Source: an uncultured Oscillospiraceae bacterium
GTDB lineage: Bacteria; Bacillota; Clostridia; Oscillospirales; Oscillospiraceae
Reading direction: 5' to 3'
Assembly (NCBI GenBank): GCA_944386055.1
Contig: CALWZP010000016.1
Span: 1 to 55,828, forward strand
DNA length: 55,828 nt
Below the pieces are notes generated by a model that ran no database searches, had not been told where the DNA came from, and worked only from the letters and a program-made list of their open reading frames with translations. Every line of letters starts with the position of its first letter. The first letter of the stretch is position 1. Shown in pieces: positions 9,774 through 17,483 of the stretch. The position numbers were made by a program, and so were the translations under genes.

Positions 9774-10169
9774 TCAGTTCTCCTCCTTTTTCCGCTCCGC
9801 CTTGGCGAGAAAGCGGTCCTCCTGGATGATGACCCGCTGGTGGGTGCCCTGTCCGATGAGGCCCGCCTGGTCATAGGCGGCAACCTGGAAGGTGACGGTG
9901 CGGCCGTCCACCTGGGTGACCTCGCTCTCCGCCCGGACGGTGAGGCCCACCGGGGTGGCGGAGAGGTGGGTGAGGGTCAGGGCGGTGCCCACCGAGCCCT
10001 GGCCCGGCTCCAGGCAGGGGAGGAGGGAGGTGTACGCCGCCTGCTCCATCAGGGCGGCCATGGCGGGGGTGGCAAAGACGGGGAGGGTGCCGGAACCCAT
10101 GGACGCGGCGGTGCTGGCCTGGGTGACGGGGGCGGAGGCCTCCCCCTTCAGACCGATGGGGATAGACAT
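9774..10169 (-). CDS. FlK-like hotdog thioesterase
   Basis: 131-residue hotdog-fold protein. Thr34, Glu42 and His68 have the same spacing (8 and 26 residues) as the catalytic triad of fluoroacetyl-CoA thioesterase FlK (Thr42, Glu50, His76), in the sequences LPVFATPAMAALMEQAA and GTALTLTHLS. Members of this group hydrolyse acyl-CoA thioesters; the natural substrate here is unknown, and fluoroacetate is unlikely in a gut-type anaerobe. AAGG precedes the ATG. First gene of a two-gene operon with the YbaK-type deacylase. Confidence 0.85.
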   Translation of the reverse strand: MSIPIGLKGEASAPVTQASTAASMGSGTLPVFATPAMAALMEQAAYTSLLPCLEPGQGSVGTALTLTHLSATPVGLTVRAESEVTQVDGRTVTFQVAAYDQAGLIGQGTHQRVIIQEDRFLAKAERKKEEN

Positions 10170-10264
10170 ATTTGAGATACCTTCTTTCGTGTGAAGCGCT
10201 TCGGCCCTCGCCGGGGCGGCGGAGACCGACTGGAAAAGATTATACTCCCTTCCCGGTGAAATGT

Positions 10265-11548
10265 CTACGACGGATCTCGGATGTCGTACAGGGCGTTGAG
10301 TACCCGCCAGTTCTGGGGGAAGGGGCGCATCAGGTTCCAATAGCCCACGCCGTACAGCCCGTACTCCTCCGCCAGTGCCAGCTTGGCGCGGATGCTGCGG
10401 GCGTCCTCGAACCACACCTCATACTCCCGGCCGTCTTCACCCCAATAGCGGAACCAGGGGGATTGGGCGGTGTCGTCAAAAGCGATGGCCGCGCCCCGGC
10501 GGCGGGCGAGATCCACCGCCCCTACATTGGAGATGGAACGGGCCCGGTCGGTACCCTGGACAAAGGGAAGGGGCCAGACATAGCCGTAGTTGGGGATGCC
10601 CAGCCACAGCTTTTCCCGGGGAATCTCGGTGACGGCGTACTCCACCACCTGCCGCACCTTGTCCAGAGGGGCCACCGCCATGGGCGGGCCGTAGGCGTAT
10701 CCCCACTCGTAGGTCATCAGGAGCAGGGCGTCCGCCGCCTCCCCCAGCAGCCGGTAGTCATGCCCCTCGTAGAGGGGACCGGACTGGTCCCGGGAGGTCT
10801 TGGCCACCAGGGCCACGAAGATGGGGAGGCCGGCGGGGGAGAAGCGGGCTCTCAGCCGCCCGATGAATTTGGCATAGGGGACCGCGTCCTCTGGAAGGAC
10901 CGCCTCGAAGTCCACATCGATCCCCTGATAGCCCTTTTCCTCCACGACGGCCTGGATCTGGTCCATCAGGCGGTCCTGCATCCTGGTGCTGTTCAGAAGG
11001 GGGTGGACCAGCTCGCCGGAGAAGCCGTCCCCCTCGATGAGGTTGGAGAGGTGGAACAGGGCGGCGGCGCCGCCGTCCCGGGCCTGCTGGAGCAGCGCAG
11101 CGTCATCCAGAGGGATGAGACCGCCGTCCGCGGTGACGCTGTAGGTGAAGGGGGAGAGATCGGTGAGATAGGGGACGGTGGCGCGAAGGAGCGCCGGGTC
11201 TACCGAGGGATAGGCGTATCCCAACACGGAGAGGGTGCCCTGTTTGGCCTGTTCATACTGAACGACCAGGGTCTGGCCGGGATAGATGAGGGAGCCGCCC
11301 TCCAGCGCAGGGTTGTTCCGCCAAAGTTGACGCAGGGAGATCCCATGCATCTCCGCGATGTGCCAGAGAGTATCGCCGGCGACCACAGTGTGGGTGAGCG
11401 CCGGGCGCTGCACCACCAGGGCCTGCCCCACCACCAGAGTTTGGGCGGGGGAGAGGCCGTTGTCCTCCATCAGACGGGACATGGACACGCCGCAGCGCAC
11501 CGCGATGGAGTAGATGGAGTCGCCTGGGGCGACGATATGGATGGTCAT
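10265..11548 (-). CDS. LysM-LysM-GH18 spore peptidoglycan hydrolase (YaaH/SleL-like)
   Basis: 427 residues. Two LysM peptidoglycan-binding repeats (about 2-46 and 51-96: HIVAPGDSIYSIAVRCGVS and HTVVAGDTLWHIAEMHGIS) are followed by a glycoside hydrolase 18 domain. The catalytic motif DVDFE places the acid/base at Glu215. The order LysM-LysM-GH18 without signal peptide is that of YaaH/SleL, spore-associated N-acetylglucosaminidases that break cortex fragments on germination. AAAGGAGGT precedes the ATG by about six bases. Twelve bases separate it from the amidase gene upstream, so the two form an operon of wall hydrolases. Confidence 0.9.
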   Translation of the reverse strand: MTIHIVAPGDSIYSIAVRCGVSMSRLMEDNGLSPAQTLVVGQALVVQRPALTHTVVAGDTLWHIAEMHGISLRQLWRNNPALEGGSLIYPGQTLVVQYEQAKQGTLSVLGYAYPSVDPALLRATVPYLTDLSPFTYSVTADGGLIPLDDAALLQQARDGGAAALFHLSNLIEGDGFSGELVHPLLNSTRMQDRLMDQIQAVVEEKGYQGIDVDFEAVLPEDAVPYAKFIGRLRARFSPAGLPIFVALVAKTSRDQSGPLYEGHDYRLLGEAADALLLMTYEWGYAYGPPMAVAPLDKVRQVVEYAVTEIPREKLWLGIPNYGYVWPLPFVQGTDRARSISNVGAVDLARRRGAAIAFDDTAQSPWFRYWGEDGREYEVWFEDARSIRAKLALAEEYGLYGVGYWNLMRPFPQNWRVLNALYDIRDPS

Positions 11549-11560
11549 TGGGTACCTCCT

Positions 11561-12301
11561 TTATAAAAGTGTGATGTAGTCGCTGCTGGCATAACCAGTG
11601 AGGCAGCCAAAGCGCACCAGATACCAGCTGTTCCAGCGGTTGAGCACGGTGAGATAGGCGCCGTCATAGGCCTGGGCCACCACCGGAGCGGAGAGACTGG
11701 GACGGCTTCGGATGTTGAGATAGCTGCCCTCGGTGTCCACCAGAGCGGGCAGGGGCCGGGCGGGGGACAGGAAGGGAATGCCGAAGTACTGGGCGAGGGA
11801 CTGTGCCACATTCTCCGCGATGGCGGATACATTGTTCCGGATCCAGGCGGCATCGTCCGGATTGTCGTGATAGGCGAATTCGATAAGTACCGCCGGGGCC
11901 CGGGTCCGCACCACCTCACCCAGGGTGGTGGTGGGCAGCGCCTGCACCAGCTGGGGCAGGGGATAGATGCGCCGAAGGTTCTCCGCGATGAGCTCCGCGG
12001 CGCGCCGGCCGTTGGCACTGCCCGGGTAGTAGAAGACCAGACTGCCCCGCTGGGTGCCCTCCTGCCCCTCGGGAGAGGCGTTGGAGTGGAGGGAGAGGTG
12101 CAGGTCATACTCCCCCGCGTTGGAGGCGGTGATGGAGCTGGCCGCGGTCATCTCGGGGATATTGCGGATCACCTGGATGCCGTTGGCCTCCAGATAGGGG
12201 AGCATCTCGTCAGCGATGAGATTCATGTACTCCTCCTCATTTCCTCCGCCGGCGTAGGGGTTGAACTCCTGGGTGGAGGGGGAGAGGTAGACGCTGGGCA
12301 T
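11561..12301 (-). CDS. N-acetylmuramoyl-L-alanine amidase with C-terminal SH3 domain
   Basis: 246 residues. Amidase_3 fold: DLHLSLHSNAS carries zinc ligand His72, and VLIEFAYHDN carries catalytic Glu141. The first zinc ligand of the family, normally His in a GHGG-like loop, is absent; the N terminus reads VYLSPSTQEFNPY, so Gln11 or a residue of the Glu22-Glu24 cluster may substitute. I recall this SPSxQ form from other Clostridia. An SH3-like domain follows (about 190-246, LNIRSRPSLSAPVV). No signal peptide, which fits a role in the spore or mother cell. AAAGGAGG precedes the ATG. Operon with the GH18 protein. Confidence 0.85.
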   Translation of the reverse strand: MPSVYLSPSTQEFNPYAGGGNEEEYMNLIADEMLPYLEANGIQVIRNIPEMTAASSITASNAGEYDLHLSLHSNASPEGQEGTQRGSLVFYYPGSANGRRAAELIAENLRRIYPLPQLVQALPTTTLGEVVRTRAPAVLIEFAYHDNPDDAAWIRNNVSAIAENVAQSLAQYFGIPFLSPARPLPALVDTEGSYLNIRSRPSLSAPVVAQAYDGAYLTVLNRWNSWYLVRFGCLTGYASSDYITLL

Positions 12302-12364
12302 GAAAATTCCTCCTTTCAGGCCATTTTATGTGGCCGGGGGGCCGTTGGTGTGGCGAAAGGAGGA

Positions 12365-12400
12365 TGAGAAAAGGCGCGGCCCCTGGGAAGGGGCCGCGCC
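12365..12400 (-). terminator. Rho-independent terminator of pckG
   Basis: Perfect 11-bp GC stem GGCGCGGCCCC / GGGGCCGCGCC (12373-12383 and 12390-12400). On the reverse strand it is followed by TTTTCTC. Located 24 bp after the pckG stop. Confidence 0.87.
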
Positions 12401-12423
12401 GGTGAAAGAGATCTGACAGAAGA

Positions 12424-14187
12424 TCAACCCAGATTGCGCTCCAGTGTGGCCAGCTGGTCCAGCAGAGGCTGGGGGACCTTGCCGCCGAATTTGGCATAGA
12501 ACTGCTTGATGTCGGCCACCTCGCCGCGCCACAGATCCCGGTCCACATCCAGCAGACCGCGGACGGTGTCCACATCGATGTCCAGACCCTGGATGTTGAT
12601 GTCCTCCGGCCGGGGCTCGTAGCCGATGGGGGTCTCCACCGCGTCCGCCTCGTCGAAAGCCCGGGCCAGGATCCACTCCAGCACCCGGAGGTTGTCCCCG
12701 AAGCCCGGCCAGATGAAGTGGCCCTGGTCGTCGGTGCGGAACCAGTTCACATGGAAGATCTTCGGGGGATGGGGGATCTTCTCCCCCATGTCCAGCCAGT
12801 GCTGCCAGTAGTCCGCCATGTGGTACCCGCAGAAGGGGAGCATGGCCATGGGGTCCCGGCGCACCACCCCCACCGCGCCTGCGGCGGCAGCGGTGGTCTC
12901 AGAGGCCATGGTGGACCCGACGAACACCCCGTGGACCCAGTCCCGGGACTGGTACACCAGGGGGGCGGTCTTGGCCCGGCGGCCGCCGAAGATGATGGCG
13001 GAGATGGGCACCCCGTTGGGGTCCTCATACCGGTCGCTGAGGCAGGGGCAGTTCTTGGCGGGGGCGGTGAAGCGGCTGTTGGGATGGGCGGCCTTCTTTT
13101 CGTCCCCACGGTGCCACTCCAGCCCGTTCCAGTCGATGAGAGTCTCGGGGGCCTGCTTGGTCAGCCCCTCCCACCACACGGTGTTGTTGGAGGGGTCCAG
13201 GGCCACATTGGTGTAGATGGTGCCCGACTTGGTGCACTCCAGAGCGTTGAAATTGGACTTGGCGTTGGTGCCGGGGGCCACGCCGAAGAAGCCGTGCTCC
13301 GGGTTCACCGCCCACAGCCGGCCGTCCTGGCCGATGCGCAGCCAGGCGATGTCGTCCCCCACGCACCAGGCCTTCCAGCCGTTTTTCCGATAGCCCTCCG
13401 GCGGGATGAGCATGGCCAGGTTGGTCTTGCCGCAGGCGGAGGGGAAGGCGGCGGTGACATAGCGCACCTCACCCTTGGGGTTCTCCACCCCCAGGATGAG
13501 CATATGCTCCGCCATCCAGCCCTCCTGCCGCCCCAGGTTGGAGGCGATGCGCAGGGCGAAGCACTTCTTGCCCAGCAGCACATTTCCGCCGTAATTGGAG
13601 TTGATGGAGAGAATGGCGTTGTCCTGGGGGAAGTGGGCGATATATTTGTTCTCATTGTCCAGGGTGGCATAGGAGTGCAGGCCCTTGATAAAGTCCGCTC
13701 CGTCCCCCAGGGCGTCCAGCACCTGGGTGCCCACCCGGGTCATGATGACCATGTTCAGCACCACATAGGTGGAGTCGGTCAGCTCGATGCCGTACTTGGC
13801 GAAGGGGGAGCCCACCACCCCCATGGAGTAGGGGATGACATACATGGTGCGCCCCTTCATGGCCCCGTCAAACAGGGCATAGAGCTTTTGGTACATGGCG
13901 GAGGGCTCCATCCAGTGATTGGTGGGACCGGCGTCCTCCTCCTTCTCACAGCAGATGAAGGTGCGGTCCTCCACCCGGGCCACATCGTCGGGGTGGGTGC
14001 GGTGGAGATAGCAGTCGGGGAGCAGCTCCTGATTCAGGCGGATCATGGTCCCGTCAGATACGGCCAGCTCCCGCAGCTGGTCGATCTGTTCCTGGGAGCC
14101 GTCGATCCAGACGACCTTGTCAGGCTTTGTGATGGAGATCATCTCGTCCATCCAGGACAGGACATGTTTGTTGTTCGTCGGATTCAT
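12424..14187 (-). CDS. pckG: Phosphoenolpyruvate carboxykinase (GTP)
   Basis: 587 residues, the length of GTP-type PEPCK, which interconverts oxaloacetate and PEP using GTP/GDP. Diagnostic motifs are the PEPCK P-loop AFPSACGKTN (about 245-255), the hyper-reactive Cys loop region, NSNYGGNVLLGKKCFALRIA (partly shown) and EGWMAEHMLI. Start chosen at the ATG eight bases after GGAGG; the frame extends a little upstream through the promoter. Monocistronic, with its own promoter and terminator. In anaerobes it can run toward either gluconeogenesis or PEP carboxylation. Confidence 0.97.
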   Translation of the reverse strand: MNPTNNKHVLSWMDEMISITKPDKVVWIDGSQEQIDQLRELAVSDGTMIRLNQELLPDCYLHRTHPDDVARVEDRTFICCEKEEDAGPTNHWMEPSAMYQKLYALFDGAMKGRTMYVIPYSMGVVGSPFAKYGIELTDSTYVVLNMVIMTRVGTQVLDALGDGADFIKGLHSYATLDNENKYIAHFPQDNAILSINSNYGGNVLLGKKCFALRIASNLGRQEGWMAEHMLILGVENPKGEVRYVTAAFPSACGKTNLAMLIPPEGYRKNGWKAWCVGDDIAWLRIGQDGRLWAVNPEHGFFGVAPGTNAKSNFNALECTKSGTIYTNVALDPSNNTVWWEGLTKQAPETLIDWNGLEWHRGDEKKAAHPNSRFTAPAKNCPCLSDRYEDPNGVPISAIIFGGRRAKTAPLVYQSRDWVHGVFVGSTMASETTAAAAGAVGVVRRDPMAMLPFCGYHMADYWQHWLDMGEKIPHPPKIFHVNWFRTDDQGHFIWPGFGDNLRVLEWILARAFDEADAVETPIGYEPRPEDINIQGLDIDVDTVRGLLDVDRDLWRGEVADIKQFYAKFGGKVPQPLLDQLATLERNLG

Positions 14188-14224
14188 CAGGCCAACCTCC
14201 TTGTCAGCGGATCTACTGACATCC

Positions 14225-14253
14225 ATTGTACAGGAAAACTGCCGCAGATACAA
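14225..14253 (-). promoter_or_regulatory. SigA promoter of pckG
   Basis: Reverse strand TTGTAT (14253-14248), 17-bp spacer, TACAAT (14230-14225), about 40 bp before the start codon. Because it lies inside the upstream extension of the frame, it also supports the shorter pckG start. Confidence 0.72.
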
Positions 14254-14283
14254 GGGAAACCAAGAAAATCATGGAATAAAATC

Positions 14284-15150
14284 TCAGCGGGGGTCCTGTC
14301 CGGCCAATGCGCGGGCCAATTGGGCGAACTGGGGGATGCCCAGCTGCTCGCCCCGCACCGTCTCGGGCAGGCCGCAACGGGCCAGGATGTCCCGCAGCGC
14401 CTGCTTGGAGAGCTGCGGAGAGAAGGCGGCGGACAGGCAGTTGAGCAGGGTCTTGCGCCGCAGGGCGAAGGCGGCCCGGACCACCCGGAAAAAGAGGGCC
14501 GGATCGTCCACCGGGACAGGGGGCTGCGCCCGGGGGATCAGCCGCACCACCGCAGAGATGACCTTTGGAGCGGGGAGGAAGCAATCCGGCGGTACCTGGA
14601 ACAGCAGTTCCGGCCGGGTATGGTACTGACAGTACACCGAAAAGGCGCCATAGTCCGCTGTGCCCGGCTGAGCGCAGATGCGCTGGGCCACCTCCCGCTG
14701 GATCATTACGGTGAGGGAGGCGAACAGCCCGCTGTCGATGAGCCGGGTGAGAACAGGGGTAGTAATATTATAAGGTAAGTTGGCGCACACCGTCGGCTGA
14801 AGGTCGGGGAACTGCTCCGCCACCAGCCGCTCCAGGTCCAGCTTCAGGATGTCCCCGGGGATGACGGTGACATGGTCCAGTCCGGCCAGAGTCTCACTGA
14901 GCACAGGGAGGAGAGAGCGGTCCAGCTCCACGCATGCCACCCGGCCCGCACGGGCGGCCAGCTGTACCGTGAGGCAGCCGATCCCCGGCCCGATCTCCAG
15001 GACGCCGGTGCCACCGTCCGCGCCGGAGGCGGCTGCGATGTCCAGGGGGACCCGGCCGTCGATGAGGAAGTTCTGCCCCATGGACCGGGAAAAGCGGAAG
15101 CCATGGCGTTCCAGCAGGGGCCTGATCTCTCTGATGTCGCAAAGGTCCAT
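14284..15150 (-). CDS. rsmA: 16S rRNA dimethyladenosine transferase
   Basis: 288 residues. RsmA/KsgA dimethylates A1518 and A1519 of 16S rRNA late in 30S assembly. SAM-binding motif EIGPGIG is at 52-58, the catalytic NLPYNI at 124-129, and the N-terminal RFSRSMGQNFLID is diagnostic. The start ATG follows GAAAGGAG; an in-frame upstream extension crosses the tRNA-Ser terminator and is rejected. It ends 30 bp before the pckG promoter. Confidence 0.96.
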   Translation of the reverse strand: MDLCDIREIRPLLERHGFRFSRSMGQNFLIDGRVPLDIAAASGADGGTGVLEIGPGIGCLTVQLAARAGRVACVELDRSLLPVLSETLAGLDHVTVIPGDILKLDLERLVAEQFPDLQPTVCANLPYNITTPVLTRLIDSGLFASLTVMIQREVAQRICAQPGTADYGAFSVYCQYHTRPELLFQVPPDCFLPAPKVISAVVRLIPRAQPPVPVDDPALFFRVVRAAFALRRKTLLNCLSAAFSPQLSKQALRDILARCGLPETVRGEQLGIPQFAQLARALAGQDPR

Positions 15151-15232
15151 GGCAAAGCTCCTTTCTGACAGGGACATCATCGTCTCGGGATACGGGGGTG
15201 GGATGGAAGTGGGGAAGAAATGGTCAAAATCT

Positions 15233-15267
15233 AAAAAGAAAGACACGCTTACAGCGTGTCTTTCTTT
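15233..15267 (-). terminator. Rho-independent terminator of tRNA-Ser
   Basis: Stem AAAGAAAGACACGCT / AGCGTGTCTTTCTTT around a 3-base loop, then a T run on the reverse strand. It starts directly after the tRNA CCA and separates the tRNA from rsmA. Confidence 0.92.
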
Positions 15268-15359
15268 TGGCGGAGAGAGAGGGATTCGAACCCTCGAACG
15301 GGTATTAGCCGTTACACGATTTCCAATCGTGCGCCTTCGACCAACTCAGCCATCTCTCC
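15268..15359 (-). tRNA. tRNA-Ser (anticodon GGA)
   Basis: Class II tRNA with a long variable arm. Acceptor GGAGAGA pairs with TCTCTCC, anticodon stem CACGATT/AATCGTG encloses GGA (reads UCC/UCU), the variable arm is about 17 nt, the T-loop motif TTCGAATC is present, the discriminator is G, and CCA is encoded (15268-15270). Confidence 0.97.
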
Positions 15360-15395
15360 AGGCTGTTGCCCACGGTCAGCGGAGCAACATCAAAT

Positions 15396-15423
15396 ATTAT
15401 ATCATTATTTTTTCTCCCGTCAA
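15396..15423 (-). promoter_or_regulatory. Promoter of tRNA-Ser
   Basis: Reverse strand TTGACG (15423-15418), 16-bp spacer, TATAAT (15401-15396), about 37 bp before the tRNA 5' end. Confidence 0.8.
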
Positions 15424-15523
15424 GACAAAATAGAGAAAAAATGAAGGGAATTTCTCTGAAGAAAAGGGACATAATGGAATATATAAAAAAATATAGTAGC
15501 ATGTCCCCTTGAAAACAGGCTGA

Positions 15524-15645
15524 CAAGAGCAAATATATACAATTTTTCAAGGGTACTACTGTGCACTTTTGCTCTTGCATCAGAGAAGTTTAATAAGTTA
15601 CAATGTGGTAACAATTTAACAACAAAGGGTGTAACCAATCACCCG
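15524..15645 (+). promoter_or_regulatory. Leader/promoter region of the SleB-like gene
   Basis: AT-rich region. A perfect 10-bp inverted repeat CAAGAGCAAA (15524-15533) / TTTGCTCTTG (15568-15577) is followed by a possible promoter TTGCAT (15575-15580), 18 bp, TACAAT (15599-15604), and then a small hairpin GGGTG/CACCC (15628-15644) just before the start codon. I cannot match it to a known riboswitch class. Confidence 0.45.
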
Positions 15646-15656
15646 GCGATTAAATT

Positions 15657-16634
15657 TTGAAGAAAGCAGTGATGATTATTAAGACGAAGCGAATCGCCAT
15701 CTCGCTGGCCTGCCTGCTGTGCATGTTCCTTCTGGTGGGCGCCGCGAAAGATGAAGTTGCGTCTGTGTCCGATGAGATCACAACTGCAGAAGAGATGCCC
15801 GCTGCCACCGATTCCGCCGCCGCCCAGGACCTGCCTGCGGCGGAGATGGAGGAGAACTCCGCGGAAGAGGAGGAGCTGCCTCCTGTTCAGCCCGAGGTAC
15901 CTGCCGAGCCCGCGTTCCTGACCGTGGATGGGACGCCGGTGGAAATCCATTATACGCTGCACGAGGGGGAGACCACCTATGTCTCCGTGGTGGATTTTGT
16001 AGAGGCAGTGGCGCCGGAGGGGACTGTCACCTGGACGGGAAACGGCGTTGAAGTGAAGACTGACAAACTGACGATGACCGCTGTCCTGGGACAGAAGTAT
16101 GTCGTCGCAAATGACCGCTATCTGTATGTGGAAGACGGCGTGATGCTCTATGAGGACGCCACCATGCTGCCCGCCGCGGTGCTGGCAAAAGCGTTTGACG
16201 CCACGCTGGTGTGGGATGTGGAGACCGCCACCATCGATATCTTTTCGGGAAGCGGCGCCCTGGAATCCGGGGAGACCTTCTACGCTGAGGATGCGGTGTA
16301 CTGGCTGTCCCATATCATCAATGCAGAGAGCGGAAACCAGCCCCTGGCCGGCAAGATCGCCGTGGGGAATGTGATCATGAACCGGGTGGAGAGCCCGCTG
16401 TTCCCCAACACCATTTATACGGTGATCTTCCAGCGCAACCAGTTCTCTCCCGCCTCCAGCGGCGCCATCTATCGCGATGCCAATCAGGAGAGCGTCATCG
16501 CAGCCAAGCTGGTTTTGGATGGGGCAGAGGTACTGGACAACGCCCTTTACTTCAACCGGGTCGGGATGGACTGCTGGGCCTCCCGCAACAAGACCTTGGT
16601 GGCTACCATTGGGGCGCACGCATTTTACGCATAA
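15657..16634 (+). CDS. Secreted cell-wall hydrolase, SleB/Hydrolase_2 type, with copper-amine-oxidase-like N domain
   Basis: 325 residues. A signal-peptide-like N terminus (positive residues, then a hydrophobic stretch 13-29) is followed by an acidic linker rich in Glu and Ala (33-80), a stalk domain like the copper amine oxidase N-terminal domain (about 87-197), and a Hydrolase_2/SleB catalytic domain (about 208-325) with SHIINAESGNQPLAGKIAVG (catalytic Glu224), NRVESPLFPNTIYTVIF and the terminal NKTLVATIGAHAFYA. SleB enzymes are lytic transglycosylases used in spore cortex lysis or growth. Start is TTG 15657 or ATG 15672; neither has a clear ribosome site. Monocistronic. Confidence 0.9.
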   Translation: MKKAVMIIKTKRIAISLACLLCMFLLVGAAKDEVASVSDEITTAEEMPAATDSAAAQDLPAAEMEENSAEEEELPPVQPEVPAEPAFLTVDGTPVEIHYTLHEGETTYVSVVDFVEAVAPEGTVTWTGNGVEVKTDKLTMTAVLGQKYVVANDRYLYVEDGVMLYEDATMLPAAVLAKAFDATLVWDVETATIDIFSGSGALESGETFYAEDAVYWLSHIINAESGNQPLAGKIAVGNVIMNRVESPLFPNTIYTVIFQRNQFSPASSGAIYRDANQESVIAAKLVLDGAEVLDNALYFNRVGMDCWASRNKTLVATIGAHAFYA

Positions 16635-16653
16635 ATTTCATCGGACACACAAG

Positions 16654-16697
16654 AGAACGGGACCGCAGGCGCCGCCTGCGGTCCCGTTCTGGTTTAT
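16654..16697 (+). terminator. Rho-independent terminator of the SleB-like gene
   Basis: Perfect 17-bp stem AGAACGGGACCGCAGGC / GCCTGCGGTCCCGTTCT with loop GCC, followed by GGTTTA. Confidence 0.88.
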
Positions 16698-16724
16698 CGA
16701 TGAAAAACAGGCGGGCTTCATGTG

Positions 16725-16770
16725 AATTTTACATCAGTGTCTTTTCAAATTTACGGGAAGCACTTATAAT
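16725..16770 (+). promoter_or_regulatory. Pho-box-like repeats and promoter of the phoP-like gene
   Basis: Consecutive 11-bp units AATTTTACATC (16725-16735), AGTGTCTTTTC and AAATTTACGGG (16747-16757) precede TATAAT (16765-16770). The last unit covers where a -35 box would be, and no consensus -35 is present, which is the arrangement of PhoB/PhoP-activated promoters. The gene behind it is itself a PhoP-like regulator, so autoregulation is inferred. Confidence 0.6.
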
Positions 16771-16798
16771 AAAAAAAAAGAAGCCTGGAGGGGACGAT

Positions 16799-17482
16799 AT
16801 GAAGATTTTTGTGGTGGAGGACGACGCAGAGATCCGGGAGATGGAGTGCTATGCCCTGAACAACAGCGGGTTTCAGACGGAGGCGTTTGAAAATGGAACG
16901 GACTTCTTTAAGGCGCTGGCCAGAGAGACCCCGGGGCTTGTGCTGCTGGACATCATGCTCCCTGGGCGGGACGGTCTGGATATTCTGCGGGAGCTGAAAT
17001 CAAACAGCCGCACAGACCATATCCCGGTGATTCTGGTCACAGCCAAGACCACGGAGATGGACACGGTGCGCGGCCTGGATCTGGGGGCGGACGACTATAT
17101 CAGCAAGCCTTTTGGGATCATGGAGCTGGTATCCCGGGTGCGGGCCCGGCTGCGCAGTGCCACCCACGAGGAGGCGGTGACCTCCGCCATTCGCTATGGG
17201 AATATCCTGATGGTGGATTCCAAGCGCGAAGTGCTGGTGGACGGACATCAGTGCGAGCTGACCTTCAAGGAGTATGAACTGCTGAAGCTGTTCCTCACCA
17301 ATCCGGAGATCGTGCTGAGCCGGGATGTGATTATGGAGCGGGTGTGGGGCTTTGACTACGAGGGGAACACCCGCACTGTGGATGTGCACATTAAGACTCT
17401 GCGGCAGAAGCTGGGGGAGAGCGGTGCGCTGATCCGCACGGTGCGCAATGTGGGGTACAAGCTCAGCGGACAGGAGGGGTAA
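16799..17482 (+). CDS. phoP: PhoP/PhoB-like response regulator
   Basis: 227 residues of the OmpR/PhoB family. Receiver domain 1-118 with the acidic pocket Asp8/Asp9, phosphoacceptor Asp51 in LLDIMLPGRDG, and the KPFG lysine; winged-helix domain about 130-225 (LTFKEYELLKLFLTNPE, RTVDVHIKTLRQKLG). Start ATG follows TGGAGGGG. Its gene is one base before the histidine kinase gene. The PhoP assignment rests on context: Pho-box-like repeats before this operon and before the neighbouring phosphate transporter. Confidence 0.88.
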   Translation: MKIFVVEDDAEIREMECYALNNSGFQTEAFENGTDFFKALARETPGLVLLDIMLPGRDGLDILRELKSNSRTDHIPVILVTAKTTEMDTVRGLDLGADDYISKPFGIMELVSRVRARLRSATHEEAVTSAIRYGNILMVDSKREVLVDGHQCELTFKEYELLKLFLTNPEIVLSRDVIMERVWGFDYEGNTRTVDVHIKTLRQKLGESGALIRTVRNVGYKLSGQEG

Positions 17483-17483
17483 G

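Noticed and set aside
15361..15656. c-di-AMP (ydaO-type) riboswitch before the SleB-like gene
   Set aside because: Expected from gene type, but the conserved ydaO core sequences are not present; only an inverted repeat and a small hairpin are seen.
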